The position numbers and the translations under genes are program-made. A stretch of 64,000 bases of DNA from Pseudomonas sp. Z8(2022) (GTDB lineage Bacteria > Pseudomonadota > Gammaproteobacteria > Pseudomonadales > Pseudomonadaceae): NCBI RefSeq assembly GCF_025837155.1, contig NZ_CP107549.1:1302001-1366000 (forward strand). The letters are read 5' to 3'. Position 1 is the first letter of the stretch; each line of letters starts with the position of its first letter. Below, in pieces: positions 8,698 to 17,236 of the stretch. The notes under the pieces are model-generated. The model was not told the DNA's origin and made no database searches. It saw nothing but the letters and a program-made list of their open reading frames with translations.

Positions 8698-10176
8698 ATG
8701 AGCCAGCCTTCTATCACCATACCGGGATATGACATCCATGGCCGCCTGGGCAAGGGCGGCATGGCCGAGGTCTATCTGGTCACCGAACAGGCGCTGCAGC
8801 GCAAGGTGGCGCTGAAAGTACTTTCCCAGGGCGATGACGATTTCAGCCAGCGCTTCATCAAGGAGGGTCATATCGTTGCCTCGCTGCAGCATCCCTCCAT
8901 CGTCACCATCTACCGTATCGGCCAGTTGAGCGATGGGCGGCACTTCTTCGCCATGGAGTATCTGCCAGGCGGCGACCTTGGCCAGTACCGGGGCACGGTG
9001 CTGGAACCTGCCCACGCCCTGCGCATCATCCGGCAGATCGCCAGCGCGTTGGCGATGGTGCACGGCAAGGGCCTGCTGCACCGCGACATCAAGCCCGGCA
9101 ACATCCTCTTTCGCGGCGATGGCACTGCCGTGCTCACCGATTTCGGCGTGGCCAAGGAGTTGCAATTCGACAACGAGCTGACCCAGTCCGGCATCGCCGT
9201 GGGCAGCCCTGCCTATATCAGCCCGGAGCAGGCGCAATGCCAAGCGCTGGATGCGCGCAGCGACATCTACAGCTTGGGCGTACTGCTGCAGGAGATGCTG
9301 ACCGGCAGCAACCCGTTTCGCGGCGCCAACTACACCCAGACCCTGATGAATCACCTGCAGCTGGAACCGCCGCTCCTGCCCGAGCACCTGGCCGGGCTGC
9401 AGTGGCTGCTCGATCGCATGCTGGCCAAGGACCCGGAGGATCGCTTCGCCGATTGCCATGTCCTTCTGGCCAGCCTCGACGAGCTGCAGGACAGCGAACA
9501 GGACCGGACCCGCCTGAGCGCAGCGGTCTCGCTCCCTTCACCGGCACGCAACCGGCGCTGGCCGGTCTGGGGCGCGCTTGGCGTGCTGCTGCTCGGCCTT
9601 GCCGGTGTGGGCGGCTATTACGGATACCAGCAGCAGAAGATCGGCAGCTTGCTGGCCACTGCCGAGGCGCGGCTGGCCGGGGGGCAGGTACTCGCCGCCG
9701 GGCAGGACAGCGCCGACTACTACTTTCAGCAGTTGCTGGCGCTCGATCCCGACAACCAGCAGGCGCTTGATGGCCTGGAGCGAGCCCAGCAGCTGCGCAT
9801 CCAGCAGTTGCTGGATCTTGCCGAGCAGCGCCTGGAGCAGGGGCTGCTGGTGCTGCCGGAGAATGACAGCGCGGCGCACTACTTCCGCCAGGTGCTGGCT
9901 CAGGAGCCGGACAACCTGCTGGCACTGGCCGGTATAAACCGGGTCGCCCGGCGTTTCATCGAACAGACCGAAGCGGCCTATGCCCGTCGCGAGTTCAACC
10001 TGGCGCTGGAAAACATCAAGCTGGGCCTGGAGGCCGAACCGCACAACGAGCAGCTACTGGCGCTTTACGATGGCCACGAGCAGCGCGTCGCCGACGCCAC
10101 GAAGCGGCCCCGCACGGCCACGCAGCCGGCGCGGCAGAATCCGATAAAACGTCTGCTGAACAACCTTTTCGACTGA
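8698..10176 (+). CDS. Transmembrane Hanks-type Ser/Thr protein kinase with C-terminal helical repeats
   Basis: 492 residues. The kinase domain (about 9-270) has the glycine loop GRLGKGGMAEVY (15-26), the ATP lysine K40, the catalytic loop HRDIKPGN with D130, DFG at 148-150 and SPAYISPEQ in the activation segment, so it should be active. One membrane helix follows (about 288-310, GALGVLLLGLAGVGGYYGY). The remaining 180 residues contain three related segments (YYFQQLLALDPDNQQAL, HYFRQVLAQEPDNLLAL, FNLALENIKLGLEAEPHN) that read as TPR-like repeats, presumably periplasmic. It ends with a basic tail. Neighbouring phosphatase and FHA genes make a reversible phospho-threonine circuit likely. Confidence 0.93.
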   Translation: MSQPSITIPGYDIHGRLGKGGMAEVYLVTEQALQRKVALKVLSQGDDDFSQRFIKEGHIVASLQHPSIVTIYRIGQLSDGRHFFAMEYLPGGDLGQYRGTVLEPAHALRIIRQIASALAMVHGKGLLHRDIKPGNILFRGDGTAVLTDFGVAKELQFDNELTQSGIAVGSPAYISPEQAQCQALDARSDIYSLGVLLQEMLTGSNPFRGANYTQTLMNHLQLEPPLLPEHLAGLQWLLDRMLAKDPEDRFADCHVLLASLDELQDSEQDRTRLSAAVSLPSPARNRRWPVWGALGVLLLGLAGVGGYYGYQQQKIGSLLATAEARLAGGQVLAAGQDSADYYFQQLLALDPDNQQALDGLERAQQLRIQQLLDLAEQRLEQGLLVLPENDSAAHYFRQVLAQEPDNLLALAGINRVARRFIEQTEAAYARREFNLALENIKLGLEAEPHNEQLLALYDGHEQRVADATKRPRTATQPARQNPIKRLLNNLFD

Positions 10177-10192
10177 CCCGAGGGGAACACGA

Positions 10193-11077
10193 ATGCTCCG
10201 ATTGCAGTTCCTGGATAACCGTCAGGCGCCGGTCTGGCTGACCGAGGAGCGCCTGACCATCGGTCAGGACAGTCGTAATCAACTGGTGCTCAACGACCCG
10301 GAAGTGGTCAGCTTCCATGCCGAGATCCGTCAGGATCACGGCTATTACTACCTGAGCGATGTCAGCCAGGGTGGCACGCTGGTCAATGACCAGCGCATCG
10401 GCTCGCTGTTTCAGCTGCGTGCGGGAGACCGCCTGCGCATCGGCTCCGCCGAGCTGCTGCTGGTCGATCCGAGCCGGGCGCCGGCACGCCCGCAACCGCA
10501 GGCACCGCGCTGGTTCCTGCAGGTGATCCAGGGCGAGCACCAGGGGCGCAAGTTCCATATCCACGGTTCGATGACCTTCGGCCGCTCAAGTAAGTGTGAA
10601 CTGTGTTTCAGCGACGCGGAACTTTCACGCCGGCATTGCGAGTTCTTCCTCAAGGACGACGTGCTCGAGGTCAAGGATCTTGCCTCGGCCAACGGCCTGA
10701 CGGTCAACCAGCAGAAAGTCAGGAATGCGGTCTTGCAGCCAGGTGACCAGTTGAAGATGGGCTCGGTGACGCTACTGGTCATTGGTCCCAAGGTCAGCGT
10801 GAGCGATGCCCCTGACGAGGATGCCACCCAGTTCGTGCGGGTCGCCGATCTGCCTTTGCCGTCAGCCGCGCGCAAGCCGGCGGCCGCTCCGCGCACGCCG
10901 GCCCCGCGCAGCAACGGTGCCGCGGCCGCCAACCCGCTGCGTGCGGCTGCCGCTGCCCGCGGCGCACCGGCTCAAACGCAGACCGGGCAGGCCGCCGGCA
11001 GGCTCTGGCTGGGCGGTCTGTCGCTGCTGGCGCTGGGCTTCTGCCTGGGCGCTGCGCTGATGTACACGCTGCGCTGA
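10193..11077 (+). CDS. Double FHA-domain protein with C-terminal membrane anchor
   Basis: 294 residues. FHA domain 1 (about 1-95) has LTIGQDSRNQLVLNDPEVVSFHAEI and a GGTLVND turn; FHA domain 2 (about 105-205) has FGRSSKCELCFSDAELSRRHCEF and the S/N-containing LASANGLTVNQ turn. Both keep the G-R/Q-S-x-x-N/C...S-x-x-H core, though domain 1 has Q in place of the usual phospho-binding R. An Ala/Pro/Arg-rich linker leads to one helix at the extreme C-terminus (LGGLSLLALGFCLGAALMY), giving a tail-anchored topology with FHA domains in the cytoplasm. Third gene of the PP2C-kinase-FHA unit and the likely phosphothreonine reader. Confidence 0.9.
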   Translation: MLRLQFLDNRQAPVWLTEERLTIGQDSRNQLVLNDPEVVSFHAEIRQDHGYYYLSDVSQGGTLVNDQRIGSLFQLRAGDRLRIGSAELLLVDPSRAPARPQPQAPRWFLQVIQGEHQGRKFHIHGSMTFGRSSKCELCFSDAELSRRHCEFFLKDDVLEVKDLASANGLTVNQQKVRNAVLQPGDQLKMGSVTLLVIGPKVSVSDAPDEDATQFVRVADLPLPSAARKPAAAPRTPAPRSNGAAAANPLRAAAAARGAPAQTQTGQAAGRLWLGGLSLLALGFCLGAALMYTLR

Positions 11078-11084
11078 GGGCCCG

Positions 11085-11414
11085 TCAGGCCGGGGTCAGG
11101 CGCCGCCTTTGCGCGCGAATCTCCGGCAGGTCTCTGCGGCGCAGATACACCCGCAGCGGTTCGGTGATATTCACCCGCTCATCGATGTTCTGTTCCTGCA
11201 GCCAGCCGAGGCGCTGCCGGTCCAGGCGCATCAGTGCGTCCTGATCCTGGCTCCAGACGTATTCGCAGGTGGGCGTGATGGTTTCGGCCGGCACGTCGAG
11301 GCCGAAGCTGTCCTCGGAAAAGCGCAACAGGTACTGGCCGGTCTTGGCGTTGAAGCCGACGAAACCCTGCAACTGGTCGGCGGCCTCGCAGATCTGGTTG
11401 GACGTGATACTCAT
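11085..11414 (-). CDS. Conserved hypothetical protein (109 aa)
   Basis: A soluble 109-residue protein with an acidic first half and an arginine-rich C-terminus (VYLRRRDLPEIRAQRRR). GAGG precedes the ATG. It is tail-to-tail with the FHA gene (7 bp between stops). No domain recognised; I believe it is conserved in Pseudomonas but cannot confirm that here. Confidence 0.7.
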   Translation of the reverse strand: MSITSNQICEAADQLQGFVGFNAKTGQYLLRFSEDSFGLDVPAETITPTCEYVWSQDQDALMRLDRQRLGWLQEQNIDERVNITEPLRVYLRRRDLPEIRAQRRRLTPA

Positions 11415-11511
11415 GGCAAACCTCGCTTCCTATGGGTTTGCATGCAAGGCGAATGGTTCTGTTTATCGGCGCAGCCTAACGCCTGAGCCGATCACTTTAC
11501 GTTGCCATGGA

Positions 11512-11916
11512 TCAAGAAAGCCGTTGCAGGGCGGGCAGCACCTGCTGGCGAAGCAGTGGGGCCAGGTCATCGGGCAGGGGCAGAGTGGTATCGAGCCAGC
11601 GCAGCTCTTCCAGCTCGGCGGCGGCTTGAACCTCATGGGGCAGTACGGCGCGATAGATATCGGCCTGCACCCAGGTATCGGCTTCGTTGGCAGCGGGGGC
11701 GTTGAACTGGCCGAGCGGTTGCAGCGCAGCGGCGTCTAGTTGCAGCTCAAGCTCTTCCAGCAGTTCGCGCCTGAGCGCAGTCAGAGCGTCTTCGCCCGGC
11801 TCGTGCTTGCCGCCAGGCAGCATGAAGAAACGGGTGTTGCGCTTGCGTACCAGTAGCAGTCGGCCACGCTCGTCGAACAGACAGGCGGCAGAAATGTACA
11901 GAGTGGTGGTTTTCAT
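11512..11916 (-). CDS. Nudix hydrolase
   Basis: 134 residues with the Nudix box GGKHEPGEDALTALRRELLEE. The catalytic RE..EE core is intact, but the conserved Gly near the end of the box (REUxEExGU) is Glu. The family hydrolyses nucleoside diphosphates linked to another moiety; the substrate is not predictable. The start is the ATG at 11916 (MKTTTLYISAAC), where the beta-strand of the fold begins; an in-frame ATG at 11991 lies inside the neighbouring coding region and is rejected. The gene lies downstream of, and in the same direction as, the YebC-type gene. Confidence 0.85.
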   Translation of the reverse strand: MKTTTLYISAACLFDERGRLLLVRKRNTRFFMLPGGKHEPGEDALTALRRELLEELELQLDAAALQPLGQFNAPAANEADTWVQADIYRAVLPHEVQAAAELEELRWLDTTLPLPDDLAPLLRQQVLPALQRLS

Positions 11917-11928
11917 GGAATAAGCAGC

Positions 11929-11949
11929 GGGCGCCCTTTCAGGGTGCCC
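11929..11949 (-). terminator. Terminator-like hairpin after the YebC-type gene
   Basis: Nine-bp stem (GGGCGCCCT / AGGGTGCCC, one G-T) with a 3-base loop, 7 bases after the stop at 11957 and just upstream of the Nudix start. No T-tract follows on the minus strand, so termination is only suggested. Confidence 0.4.
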
Positions 11950-11956
11950 GGCGACC

Positions 11957-12658
11957 TCAGCCGGCGAGGCCGACATAGACGTTCTGCACATCGTCGTGAC
12001 CGTCGATGGCTTCGAGGAAGGCTTCGACTTCTTCCATCTGCTCCGGCGTCAGGCTGGTTACCGGGTTCTTCGGGCGGTAGCCGAGTTTGGCCGAGTTGAC
12101 GGTGAAGCCCTGCTCCGGCAGCGCCTTGCACACGGCATCGAGGTCGGTCGGGTCGGTGATGAACAGGGTCGCACCCTCGTCATCGGGGACGAAGTCCTGG
12201 GCACCGGCTTCGATGGCGGCCAGTTCCGGGTCCGAGCCGTTTTCAGTGCTGGCTTCGATCAGGCCGACGTGGTCGAAGTCCCAGCTTACCGAGCCGGAGG
12301 CACCGAGCTGGCCCTTGCGGAACAGCACGCGGATTTCCGCGACGGTACGGTTGACGTTATCGGTCAGGCACTCGACGATCACCGGCACCTGGTGCGGGGC
12401 GAAACCTTCGTACTGGGTGCGTTCGTAGTTGATCACCTCACCCGATAGCCCCGCGCCTTTCTTGATGGCGCGCTCCAGGGTGTCCTTGGGCATGGAGGCC
12501 TTCTTGGCCTGATGCACGGCCAGGCGCAGCTTGGGGTTCATGTCCGGGTCGGCGCCGTTACGCGCGGCGATCATGATTTCCTTCACCAGCTTGCCGAAGA
12601 TCTTACCTCGTGCATTGGCTGCGGCTTCTTTGGGTTTGGCTTTCCACTGGGCGCCCAT
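11957..12658 (-). CDS. YebC/PmpR-family (TACO1-like) regulator, YeeN-type N-terminus
   Basis: 233 residues covering the whole TACO1/YebC fold: N-terminal [31 protein letters not shown], the acidic-groove region [26 protein letters not shown], and a C-terminal domain ending in the DDVQNVYVG block. It begins [11 protein letters not shown] rather than MAGHSKW, like E. coli YeeN, so it is probably the second paralogue and not the ruvC-linked yebC. The family has been linked both to transcription repression and to translation of polyproline-type stalling motifs. AGGAG lies 8 bases upstream of the start. Confidence 0.92.
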   Translation of the reverse strand: MGAQWKAKPKEAAANARGKIFGKLVKEIMIAARNGADPDMNPKLRLAVHQAKKASMPKDTLERAIKKGAGLSGEVINYERTQYEGFAPHQVPVIVECLTDNVNRTVAEIRVLFRKGQLGASGSVSWDFDHVGLIEASTENGSDPELAAIEAGAQDFVPDDEGATLFITDPTDLDAVCKALPEQGFTVNSAKLGYRPKNPVTSLTPEQMEEVEAFLEAIDGHDDVQNVYVGLAG

Positions 12659-12785
12659 CTGGGGTCTCCTGGCCGATAGGTGAAACGGCGTCGAGGCGCG
12701 CGGGGCGCATGACGGTTGGATAGGGGGCGGATTCTAGCAGGCTGCCAAAACGCCGGCGACCGGTGCTTGCCCGCTTTGCCCGACC

Positions 12786-13520
12786 CTAGATATAGCGCCA
12801 GATCAGCTGCAGCCCGGCCAGCAGAATACCCAGCCTGGCGATGCGGTAGAACCACAGGTGGTTGACGCGTGACTGCAACCACAGCCCGCTCCATACCCCG
12901 AGCGGCACGATGGGGGCGAGCATCAGGCTGAGCAGCAGGTTCTCCCGGGTGAACTGGCCGAGCGCCGCGTAGGGGAACAGCTTGGCCGCGTTGGTCAGCA
13001 GGAAGAACAGGTTGATGGTGGCGACGAAGCGCACCTTGTCCAGTTGCTGCGGCAGCAGGTGCATCATCACCGGCGGGCCGCCGGCGTGGGCGACGAAGCT
13101 GGTGAAGCCGGCCAGGCTCGACAGCAGGGTGCCACGGCCCTTGTGCAGTGGCCGCGGCGCCTGGTTGCCCGCCAGCAGACCCAGGCCGACGAAGGCGATG
13201 GCGATGCTGCCGATCAGCAGGCCGATGGCGCGTTCGTCGAAAAAGCCGAAAGTCAGCGAGCCGATGCCGATACCGATCACCGCGCCCGGCAGCATGAACT
13301 TGAGGTTGGCCGTATCCCACTTGCCCCAGTAGGCCTTCAGGCCGACCACATCGGCCAGGCAGAGAATCGGCAGCATCACCGCCACGGCCTGCTTCGGCGA
13401 GGTGGCCAGTGCCAGCAGCGGCACGGCGATGCCTCCCAGCGCACCACCGAAACCGCCCTTGGACAGGCCGGTGAGAAACACCGCCGGCAGGGCGAACAGC
13501 AGGAAGTCGTGCAGGGTCAT
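12786..13520 (-). CDS. TSUP (TauE/SafE) family sulfite/organosulfonate exporter-like protein
   Basis: 244 residues, about eight hydrophobic segments. The characteristic first repeat FLTGLSKGGFGGALGGIAVP and the second-repeat counterpart GFTSFVAHAGGPPVMMHLLP are both present, defining the inverted-repeat TSUP fold of the inner membrane. Substrates of the family are small sulfur or carboxylate anions; nothing nearby identifies this one. It is divergent from the eamA-like gene across 141 bp. Confidence 0.88.
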   Translation of the reverse strand: MTLHDFLLFALPAVFLTGLSKGGFGGALGGIAVPLLALATSPKQAVAVMLPILCLADVVGLKAYWGKWDTANLKFMLPGAVIGIGIGSLTFGFFDERAIGLLIGSIAIAFVGLGLLAGNQAPRPLHKGRGTLLSSLAGFTSFVAHAGGPPVMMHLLPQQLDKVRFVATINLFFLLTNAAKLFPYAALGQFTRENLLLSLMLAPIVPLGVWSGLWLQSRVNHLWFYRIARLGILLAGLQLIWRYI

Positions 13521-13661
13521 GGGCTTGGCGTAACAGCGTTGAAGAGCGCGCAGGTTAGCAGTCGCGCGCGGCTGTGTGGCTTTTTTCCGTGCCCTCTGTG
13601 TCTGTCTGCATCGGGGTGAGGCTGCTCTAATGCCTGCTCAATCAAGGCGAGGCCTGTACTC

Positions 13662-14555
13662 ATGACACCCAAGGATCTGCTGCTGGCGCTGCTGGTGATC
13701 GTCGTCTGGGGAATGAATTTCGTGGTGATCAAGGTCGGCCTGCATGGCATGCCGCCGATGCTGATGGGTGCCCTGCGTTTCATGCTCGCGGCCTTCCCGG
13801 CGATTCTCCTGGTGCGTCGGCCGCAGGTGCCGCTGCGCTGGATGCTGGCCTACGGCATGACCATTTCGCTGGGGCAATTCGCCTGCCTGTTCTATGCCAT
13901 GTACGTCGGTATGCCGGCGGGCCTGGCATCGCTGGTGCTGCAGTCGCAGGCGTTTTTCACCCTGTTCTTCGCGGCGATGTTTCTTGGTGAGCGGCTGCGC
14001 GGCAGCAATCTGTTCGGTCTGCTGGTGGCCGCCAGCGGTCTGGTATTGATCGGCCTGCAGGGCGGCCAGGCGATGACCCTGGCCGGGTTTGCCCTGACCA
14101 TCGCAGCCGCGTCGATGTGGGCTCTGGGAAACGTGGTGACGCGCAAACTGGGCAAGGTCAATCTGGTCGGTCTGGTGGTCTGGGGCAGCCTGATCCCGCC
14201 GCTGCCGTTCCTGGCGTTGTCCTTATGGCTGGAAGGACCGGAGCTGATCATCCGCTCGCTGAGCACGCTTGGCCTGGATTCGCTGCTGGTGCTGGCCTAC
14301 CTCGCATTCGGCGCGACCATTCTCGGCTATGGCCTGTGGAGTCGCCTGCTGTCGCGTTATCCGGCCAGTCAGGTGGCGCCGTTCTCGCTGCTGGTGCCGG
14401 TGGTGGGCATCAGTTCCTCGGCGCTGCTGCTGGGGGAACGGCTTGGCGGTCTGCAGATGGTCGGCGCGGCACTGGTGATGGCCGGCCTGCTGATCAACGT
14501 ATGGGGCGGGCGTTTGCTCGACAGCTGGCGCCAGCGCGCGCCGGATGTCGTTTAA
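13662..14555 (+). CDS. eamA: EamA-type DMT exporter (O-acetylserine/cysteine)
   Basis: 297 residues, ten predicted membrane helices in two EamA repeats. It aligns closely with E. coli EamA (YdeD) through VVWGMNFVVIKVGLHGMPP, YGMTISLGQFACLF, GMPAGLASLVLQSQAFFT and SLLVPVVGISSSALLLGERL, so the same function, export of cysteine-pathway metabolites, is a reasonable prediction. There is no close operon partner; the next gene is convergent. Confidence 0.87.
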   Translation: MTPKDLLLALLVIVVWGMNFVVIKVGLHGMPPMLMGALRFMLAAFPAILLVRRPQVPLRWMLAYGMTISLGQFACLFYAMYVGMPAGLASLVLQSQAFFTLFFAAMFLGERLRGSNLFGLLVAASGLVLIGLQGGQAMTLAGFALTIAAASMWALGNVVTRKLGKVNLVGLVVWGSLIPPLPFLALSLWLEGPELIIRSLSTLGLDSLLVLAYLAFGATILGYGLWSRLLSRYPASQVAPFSLLVPVVGISSSALLLGERLGGLQMVGAALVMAGLLINVWGGRLLDSWRQRAPDVV

Positions 14556-14624
14556 GGCGGAGCGGGGCGCTTCTGCTGGCCCTGCCTTGCCGGCAGGCGA
14601 TGCCGAGCCGCAGCGGCTTACAGG

Positions 14625-16154
14625 TCACTGCTCCGGCGCGCCCGGCAGTTCGTTGATTTCCAGGCGGTTGCGGCCATTGGCCTTGGCTCGATACAGGGCC
14701 TGATCCGCCGCCTCGATCAGGCTCACCGCCAGACTGGCGCTGTCCTGTGGACCGGGTATCAGGCTGGCTACGCCGACGCTCACCGTGATCCGGTGGAACG
14801 GGCTGCCCTGATGCGGCAGGTTGCATTGCGCCAGGCTTTCCATGAAGCCGAGGGCGACGGCTTCGGCGCCCTCGGAGGTGGTGTTCGGCAGGATCACCAC
14901 CAGCTCCTCGCCGCCGTAGCGCGCAGCCAGGTCGCCGGGCCGGCGCATGCATTGCTTGAGGACGTTGGCAACGTTGCGCAGGCACTCGTCGCCTGCCAGG
15001 TGTCCGTAGTGATCGTTGTAGCGCTTGAACAGGTCGATATCGAGCAGCATCAGCGCCAGATGCGAGCCCCGGCGATGCGCCCGGCGAATCTCCACTTCCA
15101 GCGCCTGGTCGAAACTGCGGCGGTTGGCCAGACCGGTCAGGGCGTCCTGCGAGGCCAGTATTTCCAGTCGCGCATTGGCGTCGAGCAGTTCCTCCCGGGC
15201 AATGAGCAACTGACGTTCGACCCGCGAGCGGCGGCGCACATCGACCAGCAGGCGCTGCCCGATGAAGCCGACAGCGAGCAACAGGATCATCACCACCGTG
15301 GCGAACAGCCTGGCATCGCGACGCCAGGCTGTCAGCGCCTCATCGCGCCCGAGGGCGACCATGGTGATCAGCGGCATGTTGCTGTTGCGGCGGAAGGCGT
15401 ACAGCCGTTCGACGCCATCGAGACGCGAAATCTGCGTGGTCAGGGCATGGTCGCGCTCGCGCAACATTTGAAAGATCGGCGAGCTCGACCAGTCCAGTCC
15501 CACGTCCTGCTCACGGAACGGCTGGCGAAACAGCAGAATGCCGTCGCTGGTGGACAGGCTCATCACCCCTTGCCTGCCCAGGTCCAGGCTGCCAAAGAGC
15601 TGGAGGAACTGCTCCACGCTCAGGGTGATGGCGACGACGCCGGAGAAACTGCCGTCAGCATCGTTCAGGCGCCGGCTGACGGTGAATATCCAGTCGCCGT
15701 TCAGTCGGCTCCTGATGGTCGGACCGATGAAGATTTCGGGCGAGGGATTGTCGCGGTGATGGATGAAGAACAGGCGGTCGGCTGCGTTGGGGCGTGCGTT
15801 GATATCGCCGCGTGATACCAGCAGGCGGTCGCCCTGTGCGTTATAGATGATGATGGTGCTGGCCAGTTTGAGGACCTGGCTTTGTTGCTGCACCAGCTTC
15901 TGCAGGCGTTCGAGGTGTGCGCGATCCTTGCCTTCCTGCTCCAGGCGTTCGGCCAGATCCACCAGTACCAGTTCGGATTGGCGGATGACGCCTTCGCTGT
16001 ATTTGTCCAGGGCATGGGCCAGGTTGAGGTTGGCCACGTTCAGGTCGTTCAGCGCGCGCTCACGGGAGAACCAGATCTGCCAGGTGGTCAGTAACGCCAG
16101 CGACAGGCAGATGAACAGCAGCAGGATGGACGCGAGCCGAGTGCCGTGTTTCAT
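14625..16154 (-). CDS. Diguanylate cyclase with periplasmic dCACHE-like sensor
   Basis: 509 residues. One N-terminal helix (about 7-27), an extracytoplasmic region of about 250 residues whose FFIHHRDNPSPEIFIGPTIRSRLNGDW and FSGVVAITLSVEQF segments are typical of double CACHE sensors, a second helix (about 280-303), a short coiled coil, and a C-terminal GGDEF domain starting at SQDALTGLANRRSF. The active site is GGEEL (414-418) with DIDLFKRYNDHYGHLAGDE for metal and GTP; the I-site RPGD lies five residues upstream. Expected to convert an external small-molecule signal into c-di-GMP. Convergent with eamA. Confidence 0.93.
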   Translation of the reverse strand: MKHGTRLASILLLFICLSLALLTTWQIWFSRERALNDLNVANLNLAHALDKYSEGVIRQSELVLVDLAERLEQEGKDRAHLERLQKLVQQQSQVLKLASTIIIYNAQGDRLLVSRGDINARPNAADRLFFIHHRDNPSPEIFIGPTIRSRLNGDWIFTVSRRLNDADGSFSGVVAITLSVEQFLQLFGSLDLGRQGVMSLSTSDGILLFRQPFREQDVGLDWSSSPIFQMLRERDHALTTQISRLDGVERLYAFRRNSNMPLITMVALGRDEALTAWRRDARLFATVVMILLLAVGFIGQRLLVDVRRRSRVERQLLIAREELLDANARLEILASQDALTGLANRRSFDQALEVEIRRAHRRGSHLALMLLDIDLFKRYNDHYGHLAGDECLRNVANVLKQCMRRPGDLAARYGGEELVVILPNTTSEGAEAVALGFMESLAQCNLPHQGSPFHRITVSVGVASLIPGPQDSASLAVSLIEAADQALYRAKANGRNRLEINELPGAPEQ

Positions 16155-16234
16155 AGACCCAGAGCCCTACGACGAGGACTGATAAAGGCTTGGGGTGAAA
16201 GAGCCAGCACAGCTGGCTCTGCTCTTGTCGAGGG

Positions 16235-16516
16235 TCAGTCCTGGCGGCTGGTGACTTCCAGCAGGTGATAGCCGAACTGGGTCTTGACCGGGCCTTGCAC
16301 GACACCGACCGGCGCGCTGAAGACCACGGTGTCGAACTCCTTGACCATCTGGCCCGGACCGAAAGAACCCAGGTCGCCGCCGTTACGGCCGGACGGGCAG
16401 CTGGAGTTGTCCCTGGCCAGTTGGGCGAAATCGGCACCACCTTCGATGGCGGCTTTCAGTTCGTTGCACTTGTCTTCGCTGGCAACCAGGATGTGGCGGG
16501 CAGTGGCGCGAGCCAT
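16235..16516 (-). CDS. ppiC: Parvulin-type peptidyl-prolyl isomerase (PpiC-like)
   Basis: 93 residues, a single parvulin domain as in E. coli PpiC: ARHILVASEDKCNELKAAI, GGADFAQLARDNSSCPSGRNGGDLG, FGPGQMVKEFDTVVFS and the terminal TQFGYHLLEVTSR. It lacks a signal peptide and should be cytoplasmic. The ATG at 16516 is preceded by a full GGAGG and gives the family length; the longer in-frame start at 16687 is not used. Downstream of nothing co-directional except the cyclase 80 bp further on. Confidence 0.93.
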   Translation of the reverse strand: MARATARHILVASEDKCNELKAAIEGGADFAQLARDNSSCPSGRNGGDLGSFGPGQMVKEFDTVVFSAPVGVVQGPVKTQFGYHLLEVTSRQD

Positions 16517-16786
16517 GGGAATACCTCCTAACGTTAGAGGTGCAGAGCCTAGCGCAATCACCCGGACAAGCAAACGGAAAGCTGTTTCGACCATTGTCCA
16601 GCCGTTGAATCTGTCTCTGCCGGGCCGCTTTTGCGAAAGGGCTTGAAGGCATGGCCAGGCAAAAGCTTGCCCAAGGCTGGCAAGCAACTGCCGTCGTGAA
16701 TGCCGAACTCCCCGTGTTTACTGGCTTTCAGGGCTGGCCCGAAACCTGCTTTGCAGGTAGGGAATGCGTTTTGGGCGGGAGGCCAT

Positions 16787-17236
16787 ATGACCAGTATCAA
16801 CAACAGCATGCCTGCCATGCTCAGCTACTACGGCAGCCAGGTCAGCAATCGTTCCAGTAGCGCCAGTGGTGAAACCGGTGGCCAGGCCGGCGAGGACCCG
16901 CTGGCCGATCTGCGGCGTTTCGCCAAGCAGATGGTCGCGCGCAGTGAGGGTGGGCTGCTGCGTGCAATGAATGGAGGTGCGGCGACGGCCAGCAATGGCT
17001 TGCAGCGCAGTTCCGAGAGTCAGCCAGCGGAGCCTTCGGTGATTGCGTTGCCGGATGTGATGCAACTGGATCGCGACGATGCCGCCAAGCTGCTGGCGCA
17101 GGTCCAGAAGATGGTGGACGCCGGTCTGGACGGCAGCGTCCGCATCGCCGGCCACAATGGCGACAAGCAGACCGACTCGCTGGAAACCTATCGCCAATGG
17201 CTGCAGGAAAAGGGCGGGATCAGCGTTTTCGCCTGA
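16787..17236 (+). CDS. Hypothetical protein (149 aa), Ser/Gly/Gln-rich N-terminus
   Basis: The ATG at 16787 follows GGGAGG closely. The first 85 residues are low complexity (SSSASGETGGQAGEDP, then an Ala/Ser-rich stretch); the last 65 look folded, with VMQLDRDDAAKLLAQVQKMVDAG and a C-terminal ETYRQWLQEKGGI helix. There is no signal peptide or membrane helix. The stop abuts the stop of the convergent cyclase with no base between (TGA|TCA). Function unknown. Confidence 0.7.
   Translation: MTSINNSMPAMLSYYGSQVSNRSSSASGETGGQAGEDPLADLRRFAKQMVARSEGGLLRAMNGGAATASNGLQRSSESQPAEPSVIALPDVMQLDRDDAAKLLAQVQKMVDAGLDGSVRIAGHNGDKQTDSLETYRQWLQEKGGISVFA

Noticed and set aside
7892-11077. A type VI secretion cluster around the phosphatase/kinase/FHA genes
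   Set aside because: No TssB/C, TssE-M, ClpV, Hcp or VgrG genes occur on either side.
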